Positions 53,065 through 60,969 of a stretch of 64,000 nt of DNA are shown in pieces. How positions within the stretch are numbered: the stretch's first letter is position 1; the number at the start of each line of letters is the position of its first letter. The position numbers and the translations under genes were made by a program. Source of the stretch: Chitinophaga sancti (GTDB lineage: Bacteria; Bacteroidota; Bacteroidia; Chitinophagales; Chitinophagaceae); NCBI RefSeq assembly GCF_034424315.1, contig NZ_CP139972.1, positions 1,426,001 through 1,490,000 of the forward strand, given 5' to 3'. The notes under the pieces were generated by a model. That model was not told where the DNA came from. It did not search any database and worked only from the letters and a program-made list of their open reading frames with translations.

Positions 53065-53180
53065 ACAGCTGTGGATTTTTTTTGAGTTCACTCAAATCTA
53101 CGCACAATCGCAGACCTATTAATTGACTGCTGTCAACCACTTAGGAAATAACAATCTATGATAAATATCAGCTAATAGAA

Positions 53181-53942
53181 TTAATATGACAGAAAATAGG
53201 GATTTGCAAGATTCGCCTTGTTATAAGTGAGTTCATCTTTGACATTTGTATGATATATGCCCCGATTAGCTGCATTTAATATCGCATGTGCAGCGGCAGT
53301 ATCCCATTCCATTGTTGGGAACAAGCGTGGATATAAATCAGCTTTTCCTTCGAGGAGGAGCATAAACTTGAGTGAGCTACCCATGGAAGTCAGGCGAACA
53401 TTGGAAAATTGAGCGATGAAGTCTTTGGTTTCGGCAGATAAATGTGAGCGGGAAGCGATGATGGTGATGTTGCTGCTATCTAATAACTCCTGCAGGCTGC
53501 GACGTTTTTCTAAAGGTGTGATCAAATGATTGTTCTTATAGACACCGGTTTCCTCACTACCATAATATAGGTCTCCCAATACGGGGGCATACACAACACC
53601 GGCAATAGGTTTATTTTTATGGATCAGTGCAATATTGACGGTGAACTCTCCATTTTTACTGATGAATTCTTTTGTGCCATCCAGGGGATCTACCAGCCAG
53701 AAATATTCCCATTGGGTTCGGATGCTGTAATCCGGGTGTGTTGCCTCTTCTGATAAGATGGGAATGTTGGTAGGGGTTAGATAATAAGTGATAACAGCAT
53801 GAGCGGCTTTATCGGCAGCAGTTACGGGAGATTCATCTGCCTTTTGCTGTGTGTCGAATGTATCGGATCCGTACACTTCTAATATTACCTTACCGGCGGC
53901 ATAGGCGGCTTCGGTGGCGATGGCTAATAACTGCTGTATCAT
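53181..53942 (-). CDS. cysQ: 3'(2'),5'-bisphosphate nucleotidase, CysQ family
   Basis: A 253-aa metal-dependent phosphatase of the inositol monophosphatase superfamily that removes the 3'-phosphate from PAP, a by-product of sulfate assimilation. Motifs: ESPVTAADKAAHAV, the metal site WLVDPLDGTKEFISKNGEFT, and the second site MEWDTAAAHAILNAANRG. Start at MIQQLLAIATEAAYAAGKVI. No sulfate-assimilation genes are adjacent. Confidence 0.9.
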   Translation of the reverse strand: MIQQLLAIATEAAYAAGKVILEVYGSDTFDTQQKADESPVTAADKAAHAVITYYLTPTNIPILSEEATHPDYSIRTQWEYFWLVDPLDGTKEFISKNGEFTVNIALIHKNKPIAGVVYAPVLGDLYYGSEETGVYKNNHLITPLEKRRSLQELLDSSNITIIASRSHLSAETKDFIAQFSNVRLTSMGSSLKFMLLLEGKADLYPRLFPTMEWDTAAAHAILNAANRGIYHTNVKDELTYNKANLANPYFLSY

Positions 53943-54127
53943 ACGCAAAGATAAAAAAGAGTGGGTAGAGAAATCCACCCACTGATTACCTTTGGAACAA
54001 AATGCTGTATGAACTTCAATCGAAGCATTTTAGCAATTCAAAGTACCACAGATTTGGCTCCGGAAACAATAATGACCATCACATCTTCACGGGGAATCAA
54101 TCAATCATTATTGATATTCAAATCAGG

Positions 54128-54274
54128 TTATTCAAAAATGTCGAGGCACTGCATCGATTTGTAACCGGCAGCGACTTTACGACCTTTCCCAGTTTTAGTT
54201 AATAAGAAGTTGACAGTATTCCCAATTATTGTCAGACATGCAATAAAGGAGATTGCTTTGATGTACTTTTTCAT
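54128..54274 (-). CDS. Small exported or membrane peptide (48 aa), tentative
   Basis: MKKYIKAISFIACLTIIGNT starts with a Lys-rich end and a hydrophobic core like a signal peptide. It is followed by KTGKGRKVAAGYKSMQC and a stop. Bacteroidota, including Chitinophaga, have many such short exported peptides. No promoter is obvious on this strand, so the call is tentative. It occupies an otherwise gene-free stretch between cysQ and the DMT transporter. Confidence 0.4.
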   Translation of the reverse strand: MKKYIKAISFIACLTIIGNTVNFLLTKTGKGRKVAAGYKSMQCLDIFE

Positions 54275-54408
54275 GATTGTAAGGGTTTACGGTATGTAAG
54301 TTAGCATGCATAAGGATGTCGGGGAATGATGCTCCTCAATCCGGGTGTTGATAAGGGTCAGTGATGCTATTATTTGATTATCAGCGTATTAGTTTTTTCT
54401 ATTTGCAT

Positions 54409-54433
54409 TTATCAATATCAGCCCCTACCTTTG
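54409..54433 (+). promoter_or_regulatory. Promoter upstream of the DMT transporter
   Basis: TACCTTTG (54426-54433) matches TAnnTTTG, with TTTG at about 54409 in the -33 position. The transcript would have a leader of about 160 nt before the transporter start at 54598. Confidence 0.6.
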
Positions 54434-54458
54434 CGGCAATTCTCCTAATAAGTCCAAC

Positions 54459-54503
54459 ATGAAATTTGCATTCAGAACAGCCGTTTTAAGACACCAGATG
54501 TAA
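54459..54503 (+). CDS. Possible 14-codon leader peptide
   Basis: MKFAFRTAVLRHQM-stop begins about 20 nt after the predicted transcription start. Right after it, GTAAC-TACCCG-GTTAC can form a hairpin that overlaps the stop codon. CAGAACA (54473-54479) and TGTTCTG can form a longer, competing stem. This resembles a leader that regulates the downstream transporter by translation, but nothing proves that it is translated. Confidence 0.3.
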   Translation: MKFAFRTAVLRHQM

Positions 54504-54597
54504 CTACCCGGTTACTGATGTTCTGATCTATTCATATCTACACTCGCTTTTATTTTTTTATCTACATCCTGCAAGGGATATCTATTTTCTCTTTTTC

Positions 54598-55503
54598 ATG
54601 AAACTGAAAGAAATCTCCGCATTCTTATGCATTTACATTATCTGGGGTACAACATTTTTGGGCATTTCGTATGCGCTTAAGGGTTTCCCTCCATTTATTT
54701 TATTAGGACTCCGATTTACTACCGCGGGGGTATTATTATTGTCATGGCTGATGTACAAGGGGGAACGTCCGGTACACCTGGATACCTGGAAGCAGAACAG
54801 TATTTCCGGTGTGCTGATTCTTACCATGGGTATAGGTAGTCTGACCTATGCGGAGCAATACATTACCTCTACGGAAGCGGCGATTGTGGCAGCACTGGAA
54901 CCGTTCTGGTTTATGCTGATCGATAAAAAAAGCTGGAAATATTATTTTGCCAACAGGCTTTCAGTGTTGGGGATTATTATTGGTTTTGCTGGCTTGCTTA
55001 TTTTTTTCAAGGATAGCCTGGCAGTGCAGGCAGGCATGGATCATGGCAGAATGGTTGGGTTTATGGTGATGATTTTTGGAACGATTGTATGGGTACTGGG
55101 GGCATTTCATTCGAAGAAACCGACGAAGGCTTCTTTGCTGATGAATGTATCGCAGCAGTTGTTTATTGGTGGGGTGATTAGCCTGGCGATTGCTTCTATG
55201 AAAGGAGAATGGCAGCTGATTAACTGGGGGGCTATTCCTTTGGCTTCGTGGAGTGCGCTGGTATACCTGATCTTTTTTGGGTCGATCCTGGCGCATTTGT
55301 CATTTATCTGGCTGTTGTCAATAAAACCGCCGGCTATGGTGAGTACACATACATTTATCAACCCGATTGTAGCGGTGCTGGCGGGTACACTGATTGCGGG
55401 GGAAGCCCTGACAGGCGGACAGGCGATAGGCATTGGGGTGATTGTGATTGGGGTGGCGCTGAATAATGTTATGCAGTTTAGGCTGGCGCCGGAGGCAAAT
55501 TAG
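54598..55503 (+). CDS. EamA/DMT-family transporter
   Basis: A 301-aa inner-membrane permease with about ten hydrophobic helices in two EamA repeats. The first begins ISAFLCIYIIWGTTFLGISY, and LTYAEQYITSTEAAIVAALE is its signature stretch. The second repeat ends HTFINPIVAVLAGTLIAGEA, also typical. Members export amino acids or other metabolites. The specific substrate is unknown. Its long leader may regulate it. Confidence 0.92.
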   Translation: MKLKEISAFLCIYIIWGTTFLGISYALKGFPPFILLGLRFTTAGVLLLSWLMYKGERPVHLDTWKQNSISGVLILTMGIGSLTYAEQYITSTEAAIVAALEPFWFMLIDKKSWKYYFANRLSVLGIIIGFAGLLIFFKDSLAVQAGMDHGRMVGFMVMIFGTIVWVLGAFHSKKPTKASLLMNVSQQLFIGGVISLAIASMKGEWQLINWGAIPLASWSALVYLIFFGSILAHLSFIWLLSIKPPAMVSTHTFINPIVAVLAGTLIAGEALTGGQAIGIGVIVIGVALNNVMQFRLAPEAN

Positions 55504-55625
55504 CCTTTTAACTTTCCCGGGGTTATTTATTTCTTGCTTATGAGCTTGTATCTTTCAATTGTATGGCTCCGGGCAGGAATGACGGTGCGGCGATTTTTTC
55601 TTCGGCCGCGCCTATGATAGGGAAA

Positions 55626-55648
55626 CCGGGGGCCTGGCATGCCCCCGG
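55626..55648 (-). terminator. Hairpin after the nucleoside phosphorylase gene
   Basis: CCGGGGGC and GCCCCCGG form a perfect 8-bp GC stem with a seven-base loop between two converging genes. T tracts are weak. Confidence 0.6.
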
Positions 55649-55659
55649 CCTGACAAAAG

Positions 55660-56541
55660 TTACAATTTCTCAATGATCCCCAGTGATTTTTGAATCAGGG
55701 CTTCCACGGCGGCGCCGCCATCTTTGGAGAATTCTTTCTTCACCCTGTTGGCAACGATAACGCTGATGGAGAGGCAGTCGTGGCCCAGGATCCTGCCCAA
55801 CCCATAAATAGCGGAAGTTTCCATTTCAAAATTTGAAATGAAATGTGCGCCGTCTGTAAAGGCGGTCAGTTGATCCAAAAGATCGGGATGAGACAGCTTT
55901 CCCCTGAGTGCGCGACCTTGTGGTGCATAAAATCCCGGGCAGGTGATGGTGATACCGGTATGATATCCATCCTTAAATTGATTTGCAAGGGCCTCAGAGG
56001 CGCTAAAAAGAGTTGGTTTGGCACTTCCTGGCTGAATAACCACTTGTTTGCCAAAAGCCGCTAAAAGGTCCTTTTCTGCCGCAGTATTTTCAAACTGGTA
56101 CCAGGGCAGCAGGTTATCCAGGCCCAGGCCGTGGGAGGAAACGACGAAGCTATCGACGGGCACACTTCCCTGGAGGGAGCCGGAGGTACCGAGGCGGATT
56201 ACTTTGAGGGCAGTGAGCTGACTTTTTATTGTTCTGGAGGCGAAGTCAATATTGGCCAGGGCATCCAGTTCATTGAGTACGATATCGATGTTATCGGTAC
56301 CGATACCGGTGGAAACGACGGTAATTCTTTTTTTTCCGATGTAGCCGGTATGCGTTACGAACTCGCGGTGTTGGCGGCTTACTTCTACTTTATCAAAGTG
56401 TTTGCTGACAACCTCTACCCTATCCGGGTCGCCAACGGTAATGATAGTGTCGGCTAATTCCTCTGGTCTTACATCAAGATGATATACGGCTCCGCGGTTA
56501 TTAAGGATCAGTTCTGATTCGGCAATTCGATTATTTTCCAT
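55660..56541 (-). CDS. Nucleoside phosphorylase
   Basis: A 293-aa cytoplasmic enzyme of the PNP/UDP phosphorylase family, splitting nucleosides with phosphate for salvage. Motifs: ADTIITVGDPDRVEVVSKHF at the start, the phosphate site VVSTGIGTDNIDIVLNELDA, LKVIRLGTSGSLQGSVPVDS, and the ribose-binding SNFEMETSAIYGLGRILGHD. The pattern is nearest to uridine phosphorylase, but the base is not certain. I started at MENNRIAESE because upstream residues lie in the promoter region. Confidence 0.88.
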   Translation of the reverse strand: MENNRIAESELILNNRGAVYHLDVRPEELADTIITVGDPDRVEVVSKHFDKVEVSRQHREFVTHTGYIGKKRITVVSTGIGTDNIDIVLNELDALANIDFASRTIKSQLTALKVIRLGTSGSLQGSVPVDSFVVSSHGLGLDNLLPWYQFENTAAEKDLLAAFGKQVVIQPGSAKPTLFSASEALANQFKDGYHTGITITCPGFYAPQGRALRGKLSHPDLLDQLTAFTDGAHFISNFEMETSAIYGLGRILGHDCLSISVIVANRVKKEFSKDGGAAVEALIQKSLGIIEKL

Positions 56542-56592
56542 GAAAAAAATATATTTAGTTTGAAAAATATTTGGCAAATATCAGAAATTTAC

Positions 56593-56600
56593 TACTTTTG
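56593..56600 (+). promoter_or_regulatory. -7 promoter element of the tRNA-Cys gene
   Basis: TACTTTTG fits TAnnTTTG and lies about 35 bp before the tRNA 5' end. Confidence 0.5.
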
Positions 56601-56634
56601 CAATCCCAATAATTGATGGGCAAACAAAAAAAAT

Positions 56635-56705
56635 GGTATCGTGGCCGAGCGGCTAGGCTGAGCTCTGCAAAAGCTCCTACAGCGGTTCGAATCCGCTCGA
56701 TACCT
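56635..56705 (+). tRNA. tRNA-Cys (anticodon GCA)
   Basis: The cloverleaf reads by eye. The acceptor stem GGTATCG pairs with CGATACC. The D arm contains GGCCGAGCGGCTAGGC. The anticodon stem-loop AGCTCTGCAAAAGCT has GCA in the loop. The T arm is AGCGGTTCGAATCCGCT. A T discriminator base follows. CCA is not encoded. The 3' end overlaps a 19-bp sequence repeated at 60803. Confidence 0.95.
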
Positions 56706-56706
56706 C
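56688..56706. repeat. Putative attachment site in the tRNA-Cys 3' end (left)
   Basis: CGAATCCGCTCGATACCTC here is identical at 60803-60821. Integrases commonly use tRNA 3' ends as target sites and leave such a duplication. Confidence 0.75.
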
Positions 56707-56709
56707 TGG

Positions 56710-56741
56710 AAAAAGGGATCACAGTAATGTGGTCCTTTTTT
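56710..56741 (+). terminator. Terminator after tRNA-Cys
   Basis: AAAAAGGGATCACA-GTAA-TGTGGTCCTTTTT forms a long stem flanked by A and T runs. A close relative lies after the right att copy. Confidence 0.8.
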
Positions 56742-56803
56742 ATTTGCGGGTAATTTGGGAGTAAAGTATGGGATCAAGTTGAAAACTTGGGGGATTTGTG
56801 TGG

Positions 56804-57787
56804 TCAAGCATAAATTTTAGATAGTCTAAACAAGAAGAATTCAACATCTCTTACTCCTCTCATCGCATTCCTAAACGCTTTGATCTTCGCATTAAATGAT
56901 TCTGCCGACGCATTGGTGGCCCGGTTGTTGAAAAAATTGAGGATGCCCAGATAATGGTGCTGGATAGTCCTGGCAAGAGTTTTAAAGGACGGTAGACCGG
57001 CATCTTCAACGTCATTGTACCATAATGCCAGCTTTTTAAACGCCTGTTCTTTACTCGTACAATGCCGAAAAACTTCGCCTAAACGTAATGATAATTGATA
57101 CCCTTTATGGATCACAGGATATCTGGTGAACAACAATTCAGCTCTTTGTCTTTGTTCACGGGTCCAGGCTCCCGGGTGCTTAAATAACAGGTAACGGCTT
57201 CGTGCCAGTAATTGTTTAACGCTATCTCCGTTAGGTAAAATCTCCGGTTGATAAGCATGACCTGTCCTTTTAGCCTGGTCCATAGCAACATTCTCTTCTT
57301 CTAATGCCTGCCAGCGATGATGAATACGTATCTCCTGCACAGCTTCAAAGGCCAGCTTCTGTACATGGAATCTGTCTATGACGCGATGAGCATTAGGGAA
57401 GCATCTTTGAACTGTCGAGTTCATACTCGCTGCCATATCTAATGTCACTTCCTCAACCATCCTGCGTAATCGCTTTGGGATTCTTTTTAACACCTCTGTC
57501 AACTGATCTGCCTGCGTTCCTTTGATCATCGCTACGATTGAGCCCTTTCGGCCTTTAGCCTCTTTATTAGTAACGATCGTATAAAGTTCCCCATTCGCAA
57601 ACGCCGTCTCGTCAATACTTAAAGAACGACCCATATTTTGCTCAAAGAGCATCCATTCAGCAGCGTGTTCTTGCTGCTCCCATGTGGAATAATCGCTAAG
57701 ATGATGTTTGTATTGTTGCTGTAACTGCTTGCCATCAATCTGGAAGAAATGGCCTAAGACTGTTGGACTAACGGGGCTTTCGTCCAA
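56804..57787 (-). CDS. ISAon1/ISL3-type transposase, catalytic part
   Basis: A 327-aa DDE transposase core. Catalytic acids appear in RSLSIDETAFANGELYT, VEEVTLDMAASMNSTV and NASAESFNAKIKAFRNAM. A conserved RVIDRFHVQKLAFEAVQEIR stretch is typical of ISL3. The usable start is a TTG (LDESPVSPTVLGHFFQ), overlapping the N-terminal ORF by 20 nt. It may be made by coupled re-initiation or by a frameshift (the frame is +1 relative to the first ORF). Confidence 0.9.
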   Translation of the reverse strand: MDESPVSPTVLGHFFQIDGKQLQQQYKHHLSDYSTWEQQEHAAEWMLFEQNMGRSLSIDETAFANGELYTIVTNKEAKGRKGSIVAMIKGTQADQLTEVLKRIPKRLRRMVEEVTLDMAASMNSTVQRCFPNAHRVIDRFHVQKLAFEAVQEIRIHHRWQALEEENVAMDQAKRTGHAYQPEILPNGDSVKQLLARSRYLLFKHPGAWTREQRQRAELLFTRYPVIHKGYQLSLRLGEVFRHCTSKEQAFKKLALWYNDVEDAGLPSFKTLARTIQHHYLGILNFFNNRATNASAESFNAKIKAFRNAMRGVRDVEFFLFRLSKIYA

Positions 57788-58133
57788 GTGTTTCTTTTAA
57801 AAAAAGACCGAACTCTTTGGTAATACGAGCTCCGTCACTAACTACATCCCAGTCTCTGGTGATGATCTCATTAGTCTGTACATCTTCCCAGCGCCTTCGC
57901 TTGATAACCAGCGTTACTTTGTTTTCTCTGATTGGGAAATCCTGCACCCGGACTTCGGGTAAAAAGCCCTTGGAATGGAGTTTTCGATCGCTATACGCTG
58001 TAGGTGGTTCAATCTTTTCTTCCAGGTAAATATGAAGGCCGTTAGGCGATTGAGTAGTTTTAATCAGGTCAAAATACTCCAAAATTCCTTGTGGGAGGAG
58101 AAATTCCATCAACTGTCTGTAGTTCTGATCCAA
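57768..58133 (-). CDS. ISAon1-type transposase N-terminal region protein
   Basis: A 121-aa ORF that accompanies the catalytic ORF in ISAon1-like elements. It is basic and contains VRVQDFPIRENKVTLVIKRR and DVQTNEIITRDWDVVSDGA, probably for DNA-end binding. It ends KETLGRKPR-stop, inside the start of the second ORF. A T-rich and A-rich run (TTTTTTTAAAAG on the minus strand) just before the overlap is a possible slip site. Confidence 0.85.
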   Translation of the reverse strand: MDQNYRQLMEFLLPQGILEYFDLIKTTQSPNGLHIYLEEKIEPPTAYSDRKLHSKGFLPEVRVQDFPIRENKVTLVIKRRRWEDVQTNEIITRDWDVVSDGARITKEFGLFLKETLGRKPR

Positions 58134-58339
58134 GTCCGTTAATTCTTAATGAGCTGCAAAACAACAAATTTTTACTCTTCCCCCCAAGAATTCAACTTGA
58201 TCCAAAGTATGGATCAATACCAAAAGTTCCCTAAAATTATAAAGTACCTGACTTTCATAATTTTGCAACAACAGAGCTGCTCTGACATACCTTTAAATTA
58301 TTAATAATCCCATTTTAAATCATCACATAGAACCTTCAA

Positions 58340-58753
58340 TTATTCTTCTACACAACTTAAAATCCAAAATAAACTATCAGGCAATTCTCTTCCATGAGAT
58401 GAAAAATCAATTGGACGTAACAACATGTCACTTTCAGATGGATCTTTTGAATTGTAAACTACTGGCAACGATTTACCAATAAACTCCCGATACATTTCAG
58501 GGCGTATTCCCATTCCTGAAGCTTGATTATCGTACTTTTTCCCATTAACATAGAATTCATAATTAAACGCTAATCTTCCTTTATAATCGGTACTTCGTTC
58601 AACAATGACACCGTTTGTCCAATAGCCATCTTCATAGAGCCTATTGGCTCGCTGGTTTCCCATCCAGAGTCCAAAAGCAAGAAAGAGCATCGTAAAAACC
58701 GCCATTACGATTTTCTCATTATTGTTCTGCTCAATGAGTTTCTTTAGCATCAT
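58340..58753 (-). CDS. DUF3592-like membrane protein, possible immunity protein
   Basis: A 137-aa protein with one membrane helix (NEKIVMAVFTMLFLAFGLWM) and a beta-rich outer part: TNGVIVERSTDYKGRLAFNY, EFYVNGKKYDNQAS, and the pattern GKSLPVVYNSKDPSESDML, characteristic of DUF3592-type proteins. Its start overlaps the end of the preceding toxin-like fragment. Short membrane proteins in this position after RHS toxins are often immunity proteins, but that role is inferred from position only. Confidence 0.6.
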   Translation of the reverse strand: MMLKKLIEQNNNEKIVMAVFTMLFLAFGLWMGNQRANRLYEDGYWTNGVIVERSTDYKGRLAFNYEFYVNGKKYDNQASGMGIRPEMYREFIGKSLPVVYNSKDPSESDMLLRPIDFSSHGRELPDSLFWILSCVEE

Positions 58754-59042
58754 CTTTAGTCTTTTTTTCATCATTAATACCAATTAATATATTTCCATAG
58801 GAATTACCCAAAAAGAACGAGGCTGCATTTGCTGTTGCCTCGCCCAGATGAGGAGTCATCGCATTTGCACCTTTTCCCGCTGCGACATTCAAACTCCCAC
58901 CCACAAAAGTCTCCAGGCCCCAACGAACAGTGGTCTTTTTCCCAAATAATGAATTTTTAAATCCTGTTTCTGATGTATACTCCAACCCTGAACCAATTGC
59001 TGCAGTCAAAAATGGATTTAAAAATAAAAAGTTTGCTCCCAT
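58731..59042 (-). CDS. Fragment resembling a polymorphic-toxin C-terminal tip
   Basis: The 103-aa sequence starts MGANFLFLNPFLTAAIGSGL and has a glycine/alanine-rich middle (VGGSLNVAAGKGANAMTPHL) and a short charged tail. It lacks a signal peptide and a recognised domain. Size, composition and overlap with the next gene match the detached C-terminal tip of an RHS or similar toxin followed by its immunity gene. The activity cannot be told. Confidence 0.45.
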   Translation of the reverse strand: MGANFLFLNPFLTAAIGSGLEYTSETGFKNSLFGKKTTVRWGLETFVGGSLNVAAGKGANAMTPHLGEATANAASFFLGNSYGNILIGINDEKKTKDDAKETH

Positions 59043-59079
59043 ATTTGAATAGTTGTATCTTTCAATTCGTACTTCATGG

Positions 59080-59346
59080 TTAATAACAGCCTAAAAATAG
59101 GTTAGAACAGCCGAATGTAAATAGTAAATAATAATGCAGCAAAATCGGTAACAATACTGTAGTCTCATTAACGCCGTTTAATTGCTCGATAAAAAGACGA
59201 AGTGATGATAAATCTTGGAATATAAAATAAACTGGCTTTTTACATTCTTCCGTATAAAACTCAAAATCAGTATTGAGAACACATCCAGTTAAACCGTCTG
59301 CAATCATTAGCGCAAAATCTGTGTTCTTTAAATCTGGCTTATGCAT
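59080..59346 (-). CDS. Small protein, immunity-like, probably damaged C-terminus
   Basis: An 88-aa protein starting MHKPDLKNTDFALMIADGLT, with a plausible alpha/beta fold up to about residue 56 (PVYFIFQDLSSLRLFIEQLN). After that it turns into a hydrophobic, Cys-containing tail (FGCSNLFLGCY) that looks out of character, so a frameshift near 59175 is likely. The first part resembles small immunity proteins of RHS islands in style only. Confidence 0.4.
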   Translation of the reverse strand: MHKPDLKNTDFALMIADGLTGCVLNTDFEFYTEECKKPVYFIFQDLSSLRLFIEQLNGVNETTVLLPILLHYYLLFTFGCSNLFLGCY

Positions 59347-59475
59347 AATTATTTATGATTTACAATTTTTGTTCCTGCCCCAGTTCTTCAATTGAAAGAA
59401 AAAAATAAACGCGCACGGATGCGGGAAAGTAACCATAAAACCAATAAAAGCGACATGGCTAATACCATTCGTAAA

Positions 59476-59682
59476 CTAAATTTCCGAATAACTAATACTA
59501 ACAGACATAAATATCCAAGAAAAAATTACGGTAAATGAACGACTTACGTCTGATATATCAGATAAGTAAATGGCACTTTCTCCTGTAAATAATATTCTTA
59601 TATCACCTAAAAATATCATTATAGTGCCGACCAACATACATAACGCAATAAGTATAAGGTTTGCTTTTATAATTACTTTCAT
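59476..59682 (-). CDS. Two-helix membrane protein after the RHS remnant
   Basis: A 68-aa protein with two hydrophobic segments (ANLILIALCMLVGTIMIFLG and FTVIFSWIFMSVSI). Its ATG (59680-59682) overlaps the TGA of the RHS remnant as ATGA, the arrangement expected for a toxin gene followed by its immunity gene. Small two-helix proteins do serve as immunity to membrane-acting toxins, but no toxin domain survives here to match it. Confidence 0.45.
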   Translation of the reverse strand: MKVIIKANLILIALCMLVGTIMIFLGDIRILFTGESAIYLSDISDVSRSFTVIFSWIFMSVSISYSEI

Positions 59683-59848
59683 AAATTAGGATATTTATCA
59701 GGCACTGAAAGATGTAAACCTGATGGAATTGTACTATTTTTTTGATCAGGACCCTTTCCATTAAACCCATACCTATACCCATCAAAAAGCCCCATCCGGC
59801 TGCATCATCCCCAAAAAATAATAATCCTGCGCATTTGATACCACTTCT
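59679..59848 (-). pseudogene. RHS/YD-repeat protein remnant, frameshifted
   Basis: On the minus strand EVVSNAQDYYFLGMMQPDGA matches the end of Bacteroidota RHS cores (normally AQDYYPFGMxQPGR). After a frame change at the T5 run (59783-59787) it continues as GYRYGFNGKGPDQKN, the conserved YRYGFNGKE junction that precedes the variable toxin tip. The chain ends LSVPDKYPNL-stop. Everything upstream of the core is missing, so this is a scar of an RHS toxin gene. Confidence 0.75.
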
Positions 59849-59944
59849 TTTTTAACTGCCCTAAGATAAACTCCAATCGTAGATAACCTGGTTGCCCCAG
59901 GCTTCTCTTGAAATAGGTGTATCTTATAATCTGGCAGGTGCATT

Positions 59945-60535
59945 TTAAATTATCTCACAAATCTGGAATTCAAATTTACTGTCATAAACACCATCAATAG
60001 ATGGGATGTAATACTCCCTATTTAAAAAAAACAGCAGTTCTTCCACTGCTGTATCGAAAAAGACAATCATATTTCGCTGATTCACCTTATACCTCGTATT
60101 ATCTGATTTTATGGTAGACATAGCATTTCGATTTAAAAAACCGGCGACTACAAGAGACTCAGTTACATCATTAAATAATTCAGGAGTTGTTTTAAGTTGA
60201 TGCTGCGCATCATGCCAAATAAAAACTCTATTATCAGGTTCGGTCTCAAAATTTAAAATCAAATCATACAGTGCTCCCAAATCTGGCCGAACCCGGAAGC
60301 CAAAGGGTAAACTGCAATTAACCTGATAACAAAAGTCTTTAAGATTTGTAACTGTTTCGCCATAAATGGGAATAACTTCATACCCACCTTTCCGACATAA
60401 AAACTGGGTATAACGGGTAATAAACCAGGTCAACTTATCCATATCATTGCATAATATGATACAGTCACTTTTTTCGTTTATTAAAGAATGGTACTGATCG
60501 GGAGACAATTCCGAATTTATTTTTGATACTTTCAT
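59945..60535 (-). CDS. Protein of unknown function (196 aa), possible immunity protein
   Basis: An intact soluble protein, MKVSKINSELSPDQYHSLIN onward, with alternating strands and helices (SDCIILCNDMDKLTWFITRY, RVFIWHDAQHQLKTTPELF, NMIVFFDTAVEELLFFLNRE). No signal peptide and no catalytic motif I can defend. It is the first gene of the minus-strand run in the island, just upstream of the RHS scar, where orphan immunity genes are often found. Confidence 0.5.
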   Translation of the reverse strand: MKVSKINSELSPDQYHSLINEKSDCIILCNDMDKLTWFITRYTQFLCRKGGYEVIPIYGETVTNLKDFCYQVNCSLPFGFRVRPDLGALYDLILNFETEPDNRVFIWHDAQHQLKTTPELFNDVTESLVVAGFLNRNAMSTIKSDNTRYKVNQRNMIVFFDTAVEELLFFLNREYYIPSIDGVYDSKFEFQICEII

Positions 60536-60802
60536 GATTTTTTCCAGGGTAATTTATTAATAAATATTAAAGTAGACTCAAATATTTGTAACAAATAAAG
60601 AATCATAAGTCAATCAGACCCTGGTTACTTTACGGACAAAATTTAAATTTTGAAGATCTCTCCAATGAGGATAAAAAATGGCGCTGACACATTAAAGGAT
60701 CCGGGGATATCTATACACTTTTATTTAATATCCTTTGTCAGAACGCCCCAAAAATCGACCTAATTTAAAGTTGCTGAAAATGAACTACATATGAGGTTCT
60801 CC

Positions 60803-60821
60803 CGAATCCGCTCGATACCTC
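60803..60821. repeat. Copy of the tRNA-Cys 3' end (putative right attachment site)
   Basis: CGAATCCGCTCGATACCTC, identical to 56688-56706. The rest of the tRNA is absent, so this is not a second tRNA gene. Confidence 0.8.
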
Positions 60822-60826
60822 AAAAG

Positions 60827-60858
60827 AAAGGGATCACATGTATGTGATCCCTTTTGGT
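60827..60858 (+). terminator. Terminator copy at the right end of the island
   Basis: AAAGGGATCACAT-GT-ATGTGATCCCTTT forms a perfect 13-bp stem followed by TGG. Its core GGGATCACA and its position relative to the tRNA fragment match the hairpin at 56710. Confidence 0.8.
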
Positions 60859-60969
60859 TTGTGACAATCTAGGGTTTCGTGGATGGATTATAACAAAAGG
60901 AGGAGCTATTTTATTGTCAGCATCAACTTTTAAGGCGTCAGCATTGCCTCAACCTTACATCCCCCTATT

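Larger units (their letters stand above)
56763..58211 (-). mobile_element. ISL3-family (ISAon1-like) insertion sequence, complete
   Basis: The left end GGATCAAGTTGAAAACTTGG (56771 on) is mirrored by the right end up to 58203 (its reverse complement starts GGATCAAGTTGAATTCTTGG). The arms are about 24 bp with few mismatches. AAAGTATG flanks both ends (56763-56770 and 58204-58211), a perfect 8-bp target duplication as expected for ISL3. The element is 1433 bp. Intact ends and an unmutated duplication point to a recent insertion. Confidence 0.93.
56688..60821. mobile_element. Island at tRNA-Cys (4.1 kb)
   Basis: The DNA between the two 19-bp tRNA-end copies holds a complete ISL3/ISAon1 element, an RHS remnant and four or five small genes of immunity type. 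It is more AT-rich than the flanking chromosome. A hairpin terminator follows the tRNA fragment on both sides. No integrase remains, so the island is probably immobile, and it may be what is left of a larger element. Confidence 0.65.

Noticed and set aside
60801..60822. A second tRNA gene
   Set aside because: Only the last 19 bases are present; no acceptor 5' strand, D arm or anticodon arm can be found.
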